Source: Sesamum alatum (lineage: Eukaryota > Streptophyta > Magnoliopsida > Lamiales > Pedaliaceae). From it: DNA of 64,000 nt. The stretch spans positions 14,335,193 through 14,399,192 of the forward strand of contig JACGWO010000010.1 in assembly GCA_034509735.1 (NCBI GenBank), written 5' to 3'. This document shows, piece by piece, positions 1-8,861 of the stretch. Under the pieces are notes generated by a model that was not told where the DNA came from, made no database searches, and saw nothing but the letters and a program-made list of their open reading frames with translations. Both the position numbers and the translations under genes were made by a program. Positions within the stretch are counted from its first letter, which is position 1. The number at the start of each line of letters is the position of its first letter.

Positions 1-49
1 CATACTCCTTAGTCATACGTACATTTACGGTCTTCTTACCTTTCTTCTC

Positions 50-591
50 CGAATTTACTAAATTAATTTCAAATATAAATAGTTAATTTAATAGATATTT
101 TAATATATATTTCATCATCAAAATTGACGGCCGACAAGTGGCAAATTGGGTGTTTCGGTCAATCAAATCAAGATGAATATTTCTTATATTATCTCTTTGA
201 AAAATACAAAAATTAAAGAGATAATATCAAAATCAACCAATCATGTCTTCCAAAATATTTAATGTATTATCTCTTTAAATTAAAATAAAGAGATAAATAA
301 AATAGTGTTCAAGTTCACCACAACTCTACCTCTTTGACAATTATATCAAAGTCTCAATCCAACAAGAATTATTTCAAATTCAAGTCAAATATCTCCAAAT
401 TTTATAGCGTTTAATTCGAGAACAAGTCAACGACCCCTGAATTAACATTATTCAAAACCAAAGTAAACGCCAAAGGAGATCAAACGTCAAGTTTCACCTC
501 CGAAGTAGAGATTTCGCACCCACAAATATTTAATCAATTCAAGAAATTCATTTGTAATATTTTCTTGTTTCGATAAATTCAAAAATACGAA
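50..591 (+). repeat. Dispersed AT-rich repeat R1, first copy (unclassified, LTR/promoter-like)
   Basis: This segment recurs in part at 25440-25775 and 39512-39848 in the same orientation, and as reverse complement at 48290-49095. Shared landmarks are the ACGGCCGACAAGTGGCA block near 128, two hairpins near 188-297, and the TTTGTAATATTTTCTTG block near 551. Elsewhere the family has a TATATAAA box after the hairpins; here the matching place reads ATTATATCAAAG, so the box is lost. The layout (upstream hairpins, TATA, long untranslated stretch) is LTR-like, but I see no primer-binding site or target duplication, so the class stays open. The 49 bases before it show nothing recognisable. Confidence 0.6.
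188..297. repeat. Pair of adjacent hairpins built from one 11-base arm
   Basis: ATTATCTCTTT at 188-198 pairs with AAAGAGATAAT at 215-225. The same arm recurs at 266-276 and pairs with AAAGAGATAA at 287-296. All four arms are the same sequence or its complement, so alternative pairings are possible. Both hairpins recur in the other R1 copies (about 25598-25710, 39669-39780 and, inverted, 48840-48960). Confidence 0.7.
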
Positions 592-599
592 AATCTATT

Positions 600-892
600 T
601 ACATATACATATAAATATATATATATATATATATATGTGCATGACTGTGATTTTTTTTGTTAATTTTATCTAAGCATGATTATTATTCCTTTGTTCGTAC
701 GTAATGTACCAGACATTTTAAGGCCTTTGATTTATTTTACTGTTTAGGTATCATATAATATCCAAACACTTGAATGAAATAAGATGCATAGCAATAATAT
801 TTTTGACAATAATATTTGATTCCCGCCAGATAAACGGGTACTTAGTACTTAGGGGGTGATTGGTAGATAGGAATATAGATGAAGTAGCTTTG
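600..892. repeat. AT-rich repeat with (AT)n tract, matching the inverted region 53370-53650
   Basis: A 20-odd-base AT microsatellite lies at about 615-637. From here to about 880 the sequence matches the reverse complement of 53650-53370 (shared landmarks: GTGCATGACTGTGA, AAGGCCTTTGATTTATTTTACTGTTTAGG, CCGCCAGATAAACGGGTAC in pieces). It ends in GGGGGTGATTGGTAGATAGGAATATAGATGA, which looks like the edge of a non-autonomous DNA transposon. No coding potential is visible. Confidence 0.5.
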
Positions 893-1187
893 GGAATCCG
901 ACCGAGGCAAAGCACCTCGGCCAGAATCTGGTCAAGGCAGATTGCCTCGGCCTGATCCTGGCCGAGGCGATGCACCTCGGCCGGACCCTGGTCGAGGCAC
1001 CTCGCCTCGACCAGATTCCAGTCGAGGTAGCGTGCCTTGACCCGCCTCCACAGGGTGGCGCCGCCGAAGCTCCCCCTCTGACGCGGGGCAATGGCTCCAT
1101 CCCTTGCGGGGTACCCCCGTGCACCTCTTCCCACAGTTTGATCACTAGACATTCTATCGGTCTTACGTCGAATGGCTTCCCAAGTTC
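893..1187 (-). pseudogene. Fragment of the Tat-gypsy antisense accessory ORF (N-terminal RG-repeat exon)
   Basis: Read on the minus strand, this GC-rich block starts MSSDQTVGRGARG (from 1152) and runs into degenerate repeats of a GRG-x-PRP type that is clearer in its relatives. It matches 33567-33870 in the same orientation and the plus-strand segment 55700-55945, where it is the first part of a longer ORF inside a Tat element. Here it is cut off after about 300 bp and interrupts an AT-rich repeat that is continuous at 53300-53400. The reading frame shifts within the repeats, so it is a dead fragment. Repeat units share an AGGCNNNNNNCCTCGNCC core of about 26-30 bp. Confidence 0.6.
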
Positions 1188-1614
1188 TAAATGTTATTCC
1201 TATGGGAATTCATATTCACTTAGATAAGGAATATAGATGATATAGCTTTCAAATATATTAGTCCATTTGGTTGTTCGAATTAATTTTTTGGGCAGAGAAA
1301 TATTATCTAAATGTTTATTCAGTCAATATATTATTTCTTATGAAAATAAATAATATATATATATATATATATATTTTCAATAACAAACGAGGTGTTTTTA
1401 TAAATTGTTAATAACCTTCTATAAAAAATATTGAAAATACTGCTATTATACAATTGAATTCAAATATATTTAATCAAATATGAATAAATAATTTTTCATA
1501 AAAATTTATTAAAAGGCGAATTTGGTCGTAAAAGTAATTTTATTCCATTATTAATCATTGTTTTCTAATTATTAATTATTTGAATGGAATCAACTAAGAA
1601 ATGAAAATTTTATT
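1188..1614. repeat. Truncated non-autonomous transposon-like repeat, left flank of gypsy copy A
   Basis: From 1257 (ATTAGTCCATTTGGTTGTTC) the sequence matches 25825-26120, 33929-34280, 39898-40200 and the inverted 52930-53270. It contains an (AT)n tract near 1352-1372. It stops abruptly at 1614, where the gypsy LTR begins. The five bases before the LTR are TTATT here and CTATT in copy B. Confidence 0.6.
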
Positions 1615-2128
1615 TGATCCAGGTCGCTACCTGTGATTCCAAGCGAGCACCTCACTAAGTACCTCATTGATACCTGTGATGCCAAGCAAGCATCTCACCA
1701 AGTACCTCTCTAAAACGATCTCCTAAGCTTCCCAGACTTGTGTATCCCTGAGAAGAAGAAAGCACGTCAGGCTAGCCGGGAGTGTCCCCGGCAAAGATCC
1801 TCTGATGCTTAAGTCAATATAGGTCGAGATGGCAATATGGCGATCTCAAGTAGTAAATGAGGTAGAAAACAATGAATGAGTGTTACCATAAATGAGGGAT
1901 GGAGGGTGTATTTATAGGCAAAATGTGACCACTTGCTTGGTCCACGTGGCATCATCTTAATGCATGAGCTGTCAGAGAATCCGTGGTCTAGATTCTGAGT
2001 CCATGAAGCGGGTCACGATCCGAGTCGATCAACTAAACTGTGCGCGGATCCTGAGCCCATTATGCTATTTTGGCCTTTTTTCAGGGTTATTTGTTTCTTT
2101 TCTAGAAAAATGGGGTACACCCTTATCA
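1615..2128 (-). mobile_element. Tat-type Ty3/gypsy element, copy A: left LTR (3' LTR of the minus-strand element)
   Basis: The LTR is 514 bp with ends TGAT...ATCA. Its twin in copy B is 34281-34793 (513 bp). The last 185 bp (1944-2128, from ACGTGGCATCATC) recur at 24551-24735 as the truncated opposite LTR of the same element. Outside the far LTR stands CTATT (24736-24740), which matches the CTATT before the copy B LTR, so CTATT is the target duplication and this copy's left half has one C-to-T change. The polarity is minus because the polypurine tract lies to the right. Confidence 0.85.
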
Positions 2129-2130
2129 TT

Positions 2131-2146
2131 AGTCCCCCACTTCTTC
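2131..2146 (-). other. Polypurine tract of gypsy copy A
   Basis: On the minus strand the sequence AGAAGTGGGGGACTAA lies two bases before the LTR start TGATAAGG. A purine run at this place primes plus-strand DNA synthesis in LTR retrotransposons. The same tract is at 34796-34811 in copy B. Confidence 0.7.
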
Positions 2147-2404
2147 TAGTGTTAAAGTTATTATATTGGAAGAAGTCGAACATGCACCATGTGACCAGTT
2201 GCGTTTTCTTGCTATTATGAGAATGTTCCCATTTCTGATAACCTGGGTAGCCATTTGCCCATTTTTCCAAAATCTTATACCTCGACCTCTCATAGTCGAG
2301 TTCAATTTGGAGATCTTTTCCAGATCAATTCTGACCTTGAACCTCCTGGGGCGGAACTAAACTTGGAGAAATCTTTTTTAGATTTTTCAGCTCTTATTTT
2401 TGTT

Positions 2405-2640
2405 CAGATATTAATGCGACCTCGAGGGAGGCTTGTGACCTTGAGAATAAATCTGATTCAGGTAATAACGCGACCTCGAGGGAGCCACGCGACCTTGAAT
2501 ATACATATTTTCAGATAATAACGCAAACTCATGGGAAGTACGCTACCTTGTTGGAGCTATGCGACCTTGAAGATAAATCTTTTCAGATAATAATGCGACC
2601 TCACGGGAGGTGCACGACCCTCTTGAAGATAAATATTTCA
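2405..2640. repeat. Degenerate tandem repeat, about 52-71 bp x 4, in the gypsy 3' untranslated region
   Basis: Each unit opens with a version of ATAATGCGACCTCGAGGGAG, followed by a GCGACCTTGA block and an AATAAAT-TTCAG block. Units begin near 2411, 2465, 2517 and 2588. The array lies between pol and the 3' LTR, where Tat elements are known to carry fast-changing tandem repeats. The matching array in copy B is at about 35072-35302. Confidence 0.75.
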
Positions 2641-2644
2641 GGTT

Positions 2645-3180
2645 TAAGTTATGGGGTCTTTTCCAGACTTAGGATCTTTTTTCAGATCCAATTATGAGGT
2701 CTTTCTCAAATCGCATTCTGAGATCTTCTGCACACAAGAATACAAGATCTTTTTCAGATCAAACATTCAACATCTTCTCCGGATATTTAGGATCTTTCAT
2801 AGATCGAATTGTGAGATCTTTCTCGGATCGCCTTATGATGATCTTTCTAAGGTCATTTTATGATGATCTTTTTTCGTCCGTTGTTGTAATGATCTTTTCC
2901 AGATCATTATTGTGATGATCTTTTTCTGATCTTTGTTGTGGTGATCTTTTTCAAATCGTGGTTTTGGTGATCCTCCTCATACCGCATTATGATGATCTCT
3001 CATATCATTGTTGTGGTGATCTTTTCAGATCACTATTATGGTGGTCTTTCACAGATCACTTAACATGATCTTTTTCAAATTGCAAAAAGAAATGATCTTT
3101 CACAGATCACAAAACATGATGTTTTTCAGATCGCTTCCAAGTCCTAGACCTTTCACAGGTCGCACGTCCCCATGCGATCT
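2645..3180. repeat. Short-period GATC-rich repeat tract (about 25-30 bp period)
   Basis: Roughly twenty degenerate units of the type TGATGATCTTTTTCAGATCA follow one another. The core GATCTTT...AGATC is a small inverted repeat, so each unit can fold on itself. The tract is in the 3' untranslated part of the minus-strand gypsy element and recurs at about 35310-35850. It is not a CRISPR: units vary in sequence and spacing and there are no unique spacers. Confidence 0.75.
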
Positions 3181-3199
3181 TGAGTGCAAAAGGGGGCTT

Positions 3200-3690
3200 T
3201 CACAGGCTACTTGAGATCCGAGATACTCTCATGCGTAGAATTTCTTGAAGTTTGTGAATGTTCCATGGTCTTAATAGGTCTTTTCCACCCATATCTTGCA
3301 GCTTGTATGTTTTTTTTTTTTTTTTTTTTATCTCAATGACCTTATAGGGTCCTTCCCAACTCGGGTCTATTTTCCGGCATGCTTGGACACCTCGACCTTC
3401 TTTAGCACCAAAGTCCCCCAATCTCGACCTTCTTTAGCACCAAGTCCCCCAATCTCGATCTTCTTCAGCACCAAGTCCCCCACTTTAAATATGCCATGGA
3501 TTTACCTTGTGATTATGGCTTCGCATCATCAGGTTTTTGTGATGCAAAATCTTAGCGTAGGTCGCGTCTCTTCTCTCTTCAATGGTGGTTGAAGTCGAAT
3601 GGACGCTCTTCATGATTTTTCTGAGGATCGCATTGTGCGGCCCTGGCTGTCACCTCACCAATCTCTGCAAGAATTATCGCGTTAGTCCCA
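3200..3690 (-). pseudogene. Gypsy copy A: integrase C-terminal end
   Basis: The minus strand encodes a GDxxxKEGRG...KIDPSWEGPYKVIEI...TYKLQDMGGK...RPWNIHKL stretch (3421 to 3200), the usual C-terminal end of a Tat integrase, and before it a remnant of the VYGTxAxxxAEIG and RDRAYAKxLHHKNLM blocks. A run of about 20 T at 3308-3328 appears as a lysine run in the protein. A 35-bp segment (CTTCTTTAGCACCAAGTCCC type) is repeated three times at 3394-3483. The integrase zinc finger and catalytic core are missing: the RNase H remnant joins straight to the C-terminal part. Confidence 0.7.
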
Positions 3691-4300
3691 TAAACAAACA
3701 AAATGGGGACTTACCTGTTGAGGGTTGTGGTGTGGTGTGGTACGCTCATAATACACCTGGTAGCTCATCGACCGCGACCCCTTTGCGCCTTCAACCCAAT
3801 AGTGATGCTTCGTATTCCGCTTCATTGTTGGTAGAAGGGAATGCCCAATTTTGCTGCGACTTTCAACCTCAACCTCGACCTCGACCTCGGACCCCAAGTC
3901 CTTGCAACAATTCTAGCTCCCCCATTACTCGAATTAGATGATCATCACATGCAAGAGCCAACCTTTATGCTCCTTCTGTTTCTGTTCACCTGCGAGCTCT
4001 ACAATAAAGTTAGCAAAAACTTGAGCTTTGATAGAGGTTCTTGCTTGATACTCGATGTCAAATTCCTTAACTCGATTGCCCTTTTGATCAAGCGACCTGA
4101 AACCTCTAGCTTAGACATGATCTATTTGAGTGGATAATTTTGTTAACACTACGATCTTATGGGATTGAAAATATGGTCATAATTTTCTTGTTGTGGTGAC
4201 CAATGCTAATGCCAATTCTTTGATCTGGATATATCTTTTTTCAGCTCCTTGCAACATCCTGCTCACATAGTATGCCTTTTTGGTGAGGTGACAACCAGGA
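3691..4300 (-). pseudogene. Gypsy copy A: RNase H remnants (archaeal-type second RNase H and end of the first)
   Basis: Minus-strand remnants include [14 protein letters not shown] (near 4270-4215), typical of the end of the first RNase H, and a VEVEVEVE run coded by an ACCTCG hexamer repeat (near 3866-3890) inside the second RNase H. Copy B shows the second domain better (HVDGSSNSSNGGA and PATNNEAENEA). Frames are broken. At 4300 the homology with copy B (36953) stops and copia DNA begins; pol resumes at 22903. Confidence 0.65.
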
Positions 4301-4385
4301 AAGGATCTGTCTCCTGTCAATAGGTTCTGGTGTGCAAAGTAACAGTAGTTTCCAAGAAAGGATCTGTCTCCTGTCAATAGGTTTT
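4301..4385 (+). repeat. Scrambled copia LTR-internal DNA at the left border of the array
   Basis: These 85 bp contain AAGGATCTGTCTCCTGTC twice, separated by TTCTGGTGTGCAAAGTAACA. Both pieces come from the interior of the adjacent LTR (about 4998-5058), not from its edge. The order is partly duplicated. In copy B this place instead has 20 bp of gypsy DNA (36954-36973) that are missing here. Confidence 0.75.
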
Positions 4386-5758
4386 TGTTAGAATAGGTGA
4401 CCATGTAAGCCAACTTTGGCGGGTATATGTAACCTATGTCTAGACAATTATAGGTGTTTTGATAAATCATTAATGAATAGAAGTGAATTTCATTTGGCAT
4501 TACTTTGTTTTGTGTTCACTTATATCTGTTTTCTATATCTGTTCACTACGCAAACAAAGCCCACGGACTGAGAAATCAATTTCGGGGACTGGGACTACGC
4601 TTGGAGGTAGGTCCATGGAATCAGTCTTCCCGAATCAGTCCGGAAATCTCCAAGTCAAGGAATCCCGAAAATGGGTACCCGGGATTCCATTTGAGACTTG
4701 CACTAAGCACCTGCTGTCGTGTTTCATCGACGGGTGACGAGGGTCGTCTAAGCAGTGTTTAGTGGGTTAGCATGCGAGGACGCAGCTGACTGAGGTGACT
4801 CGCGGGAACCGTCTTACGGAGGACCTTGAGTATGGTCAGCAAGGTATGACGTGTATTCCCGGTTCCAACGGTACAGGTCAAGTCCTTTGACTTGAGGAAT
4901 TGCTGAGTTTTACCTGTACATCAGGGCTGTATCTTAAGATATGGTGAGAGATTGCCAGAATTCTCTTTGGTAGTCATAAGCCATGTCTAGTTGCAGTTCT
5001 GGTGTGCAAAGTGACAGTAGTTTCCAAGAAAGGATCTGTCTCCTGTCAATAGGTTTTGGCAGTTGAGTCTCATGTATACTCTAAGGTCTTGTCCCTAAAA
5101 CTGTGGCCACAGTGACTGAACAGAAGGGAAGGATTTCCTTGCGGCGTTTAGTGAGGACAGACCGACATTTAGGTCCATGGGTACCTGCATTTTCCGTGCC
5201 CCTAGACTCTAAGTGATGGAGAGATCTCGAACAGGGACCTCTATGGGACAAGTGGATCTCTTTAAACTGTTAGATGTGCCTAAATGAAGTTCATGGCCCC
5301 TAGAGATATAATTTACACCATCCTTAGTGCTTAGCGTGCAGCTTCTAGCATGACCTAACATGGACCGTTGCTAGATGGCCACGCCATGGTAACGAAGGAT
5401 TCTAAGGATGAATCCGACCAAGTCTAGCTGAAAGGTAGAAACCTAAAGAGTCACACACTATCCACACCACATTTAGATATTTTAATTAGGAATTAAATAT
5501 TGGAGTGAAGGAATGATTAAATTGGATTTAATCGGGTCCTCTATTTTTTCTTGGAGAATGGATAATTCCTTCTATTAGATTATAGAGGAATTAAATTTGA
5601 TAAATTAGATTTATCAAAGGGATTTATTTAATGGGCTTAAATAATATTTATATTTATTTTAGCCTCTTGGAAATATTTAAATAGGTTTTAAATATTCCAT
5701 TAAATTAAATAAATCAACGGTTTGAGATCAATGGGAGAGATGGATGGCTAGGATTGTT

Positions 5759-5819
5759 TTGACTAGGTCAAAACACTACTTTGACTAGGACTTTGACTAG
5801 GTCAAAAATCCTAGTCAAA
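5759..5819 (+). promoter_or_regulatory. Cluster of six W-box cores in LTR1, partly palindromic
   Basis: TTGACT occurs at 5759, 5781 and 5793, and its complement forms (GGTCAA, AGTCAA) near 5766, 5800 and 5813. TTTGACTAGGTCAAA is a perfect inverted repeat with a 3-base centre and occurs twice. TTGAC(C/T) is the binding core of plant WRKY factors. The cluster ends 46 bp before the TATA box and is kept in LTR2 (13824-13882) and LTR3 (22205-22263). WRKY control is inferred. Confidence 0.7.
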
Positions 5820-5832
5820 TTAGAGTTCTTAA

Positions 5833-5864
5833 AAGAGGAGTTTAAAGAGGATTAAACTCCTCTT
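5833..5864. promoter_or_regulatory. Perfect 13-bp hairpin directly upstream of the LTR1 TATA box
   Basis: AAGAGGAGTTTAA at 5833-5845 pairs perfectly with TTAAACTCCTCTT at 5852-5864, with a 6-base loop. It stops one base before the TATA box. LTR2 and LTR3 have the same structure with one changed base (TTAGACTCC). Its role is unknown. Confidence 0.7.
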
Positions 5865-5865
5865 C

Positions 5866-5873
5866 TATATAAA
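5866..5873 (+). promoter_or_regulatory. TATA box of LTR1
   Basis: TATATAAA preceded by CTTC and followed by CCCC. It stands mid-LTR, as expected for the U3/R promoter. The same box is at 13931-13938 (LTR2) and 22311-22318 (LTR3). Confidence 0.75.
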
Positions 5874-6485
5874 CCCCTTAGCATCCTACAAGTTGAAGGA
5901 TGATGAAATTCCAACATCACACAACACACACACACATACTCGACTCTCTCTCCCTCCAATCTCGTCCGCCCTCTCTCTCTCTCTCACACTCCAAGAAAAT
6001 TATTTTCTTTGTTCTCTTGTTCTTGGAACATAGAAACTTGATGAATCAATACCGTTAATTCATAACGTGTTGTTTGATTCAATCGCTCATCCAAAATATA
6101 AACTTGTTCGTTGCTAGCACGTACGTGCAAGATACGTGGGTGGAATCGTGTGTCACGATTTTGGAGGGTCTCAAGAACTTAGATCTTGGATTATTTGCAA
6201 AATTCGGGGAAAAACGCGTGTAGCCGTTGAAGACGAAAACGACAAGGGTAGGTCTCGTTTTACGATTTTCGTCCTCTTTTATTTTTCAACTCCCTATGGC
6301 CTCCATTGATATGTTATATGTGATTTATTCATGAGATACACCGAACACCCGGGAAAATTTCAAAGGCACACCCTTTGAAACGTGGTTTTAATTTAAAAGC
6401 ATGTTTAAATTCCGTTTTTAATTTTTTAATTATACCGCGCTTACCGCATTCGCGCTTTTCCGGGACGATCCACAATTCCTTTCAG

Positions 6486-6497
6486 TGGTATCAGAGC
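6486..6497 (+). other. Primer-binding site, initiator tRNA-Met (first internal region)
   Basis: TGGTATCAGAGC is complementary to the 3' end of plant initiator tRNA-Met. It lies one base after the LTR end and defines the start of minus-strand DNA synthesis. Confidence 0.9.
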
Positions 6498-8861
6498 CCG
6501 GTTCGGTGTATAGGCGTCTAGGGTTTATGTGCGTTTTAAAGGCATGAAACGTGTTTTGAGCATGTTTTAATTAAATCTTGATTTTCTTGATTTATTAAAG
6601 CATGTTGTTTTATTGCTTTTAATTCGTGTGAAATTCTAAATGTTGGTATTTTCTGTTTTTCTTGGGAAACGGGAAAATTTGAAACTGAAAACGAGAAACG
6701 CACACAGCCGGCCAGCCGGGAAAGGCTGCCGCCGCAGCCGAGCGCTGCCGCAGGGCAGACGCGCGCAGGCAAGGGTAGCCTGCGCGCGCCGCCGCCCAGC
6801 CGGCCACGTCAGGGGCAGCGCGAAGCCAGGATGGCTGCGCGCGGGCGCGCGCGCTAAGGGGGCGCCTCCAGCCGCGCGCGCGAAAACGGGCAGACGAGGG
6901 TGTCTGCGCGCGCTGCGGCCGGTAGGCGCGCTCATGGCGCGCGCGCGCGCAAGGCTGTCGGGCGGAGAGCCCGCGCGCGGACGGCACCAGGCGCGCTTGC
7001 CAGGCGCGCGCGCACGCAGACGGAGGCGTCTGCGCGCGCGCCGCCCGCGGGCGTGCCCAGTGCGCGTCTGCGCGCGCGCGCGCTCTGCGCGCAGCGCAGG
7101 CACGCGGCTGGCGACCAGCAGGCCGGCGCGCGCGAGGCAGAAAAGCCTGCGCGCGCGACGGCCTGCCGAAACACCAGGCCGCGCAGCGCGCTGCCGGCCA
7201 GGCGCGCGCGCACGCAGGCAAGGGGCCTGCGCGCGCGCAGGGGCGGCAGGCTGGGCCTGCTGCCCTGCGCACCACGGCCGGCCGGCTGCTGCTGGTGGCG
7301 GCGGCCGGCGGCTGCTGTAGCTAGGGTTTTTCTTGAAACCCTAGCATTTATTTTATTCTTTTTATTTACTTTTCCAGTTTTAATTTTGAATTAATTCTGA
7401 AAATTCGTTTTTGGGTTCAATTTTGCCTAAATTCCTAAAAGACATTATTTTAAAAGTAAAATAAATTGGATTTGGAATCCCGGGGTTATTTTACTTAAAA
7501 TAATGAGGAAAGGTTTTCCTAAAAACGATAAAAAAAAAATATTATTACCAATATTTGTGTTTTATTTTTTCACACGTTGCGCACATGATCATTTATTTCT
7601 GTTTTGGATTATTATGATTGGAAATCATGAATTATTGGTATATTGTAATTATGTGATTGGATCATGTGATTATGTGTGTTGGATGGAAATGGATGATCAC
7701 GAGCCCTAGACCGGATGTATGGTTTAATTTTCTGTTGGGGCCTGTGTGCCTCTTTTAACTGCTTTCTCCTTCTCTCTTTCTAGTGCCCTTGGAATAATAA
7801 GGCTTTCTACCTCCCTCCTTATGTACTCCCCCCGGGTTTTCGCTGGGGTTTCTACTTTTTAATATGTAATGAGAGTAGACTAGGAGTGAGGTTTTCCATT
7901 TTTGTAATTGGTGGAGAAGAAGGAAGGACCACATGGAGAGCCCAGACCGGAGGTCTCATGGCGTTTTCCATGAAGTGAAGAAAGAGAAAAAGAGACCAAG
8001 GCCCATCAGCATGATGATTGGGTTACTATTATTGTAATAGTATAGGACCAACCCTAGATTGACCATAGATCCACTGCGGGCTCAGTGGATCGCATAGAAT
8101 TCGGGCTCGTGATCATCCAACAGGGGCGTGCTAGGCTTTAATTTTGCATGTGGTTATTATGATGGATGAATGGCTTTTATTTATCATATAACTGCTATGG
8201 ATGGATTTTATTTATGCATTATGGATGCATGTATGGATATATTATGAGATCTCGGTCATTCACTACTCTCACATTGGTTGGACCAATGTTGAAATATTAG
8301 ACCCTGAGATAAAGTGGACATGAACTCTAGGAGTTCGTCCATGCCTTCCAATCCGTGGCATAGTGAGGAAGCTGTTTTAGGTCAATAGCGTGGTCTCACG
8401 AGTCGTGGCACGTTATTGTACTTAAAAGAAGCTGCACTGTGTCATGAACAAAAAATGGGCTGCTGTTACCTGTCTCACGAGTCGTGGGGTACTAGTGGGT
8501 CCATGGCTCGGTCGATTGGGTCGGTCTAACGCCCAATTAGCATGATTCACTTGGAGTCCTCGGGATCATGCAAAAAGGTGAGGCAAATTAATCTTGGGAA
8601 TCTCGTGGAACGAGAATGGTATGGAATACCTCCCACAGGATCTTTTCCATGCGAATCGTAAAAGCGGGGTATGAGAAAAATCGCTGTGGATCCCAAGCCC
8701 ACTAGGAAAGGATTTCCCGAAAATCACGTTTGAGAGTACCGTGTTTTCGTATAAATAGTGGGAGGATTAAATGACTAAAGACCAAGCATTTAATTATTTC
8801 ATCAAACCACCGTCTTTATTTTCTGCTGATCGCGCGTTGTTTTCTAAATGTAGATTTTAAA
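6498..8861 (+). other. Long untranslated leader of the first copia internal region
   Basis: About 2.4 kb separates the primer-binding site from the gag start at 8862. It has a GC-rich block (6700-7320), then AT-rich sequence with a TAGGGTTT...AAACCCTAG inverted repeat at about 7319-7345. A second stretch (7740-8760) holds repeated TCTCACGAGTCGTGG motifs near 8394 and 8470. I see no credible ORF. The leader recurs at 14535-16842. Confidence 0.7.
6700..7320. other. Extremely GC-rich block with alternating CG runs in the copia leader
   Basis: This block of about 620 bp sits in otherwise AT-rich DNA and is dominated by GCGCGCGCGC runs and GGCAGGC-type words. Alternating CG is the classic Z-DNA-forming sequence. 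Long open frames exist on both strands only because stop codons are rare in such DNA. Their amino acids are almost all A, R, P, G and C, so I do not call a protein. The matching block in the second copy is at 14740-15300. Confidence 0.8.

Larger units (their letters stand above)
4386..6484 (+). mobile_element. Copia array LTR1 (5'-most LTR)
   Basis: The LTR is 2099 bp, begins TGTTAGAATAGGTGACC and ends CACAATTCCTTTCA. It is followed after one base by the initiator tRNA-Met primer-binding site, which fixes the right end. Compared with LTR2 and LTR3 it carries many extra bases and a clearly different stretch at about 5215-5370, so it is not a recent twin of either. It contains a W-box cluster, a hairpin and a TATA box. 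A CA/CT-rich stretch follows the TATA (about 5925-5985) and is probably transcribed leader. Long LTRs plus a long leader resemble the Angela/TAR/BARE-1 layout, but the lineage is not proven here. Confidence 0.85.

Noticed and set aside
2645..3180. Possible CRISPR-like array
   Set aside because: Units are degenerate, have no fixed length and no unique spacers; the locus is plant retrotransposon 3' UTR.
6619..7394. Long open frames on both strands in the GC-rich copia leader (about 160-226 residues), repeated at 14560-15371
   Set aside because: Composition is nearly all Ala, Arg, Pro, Gly and Cys in every frame and on both strands, caused by the lack of stop codons in CG-rich DNA. Frames are not kept consistently between the two copies.
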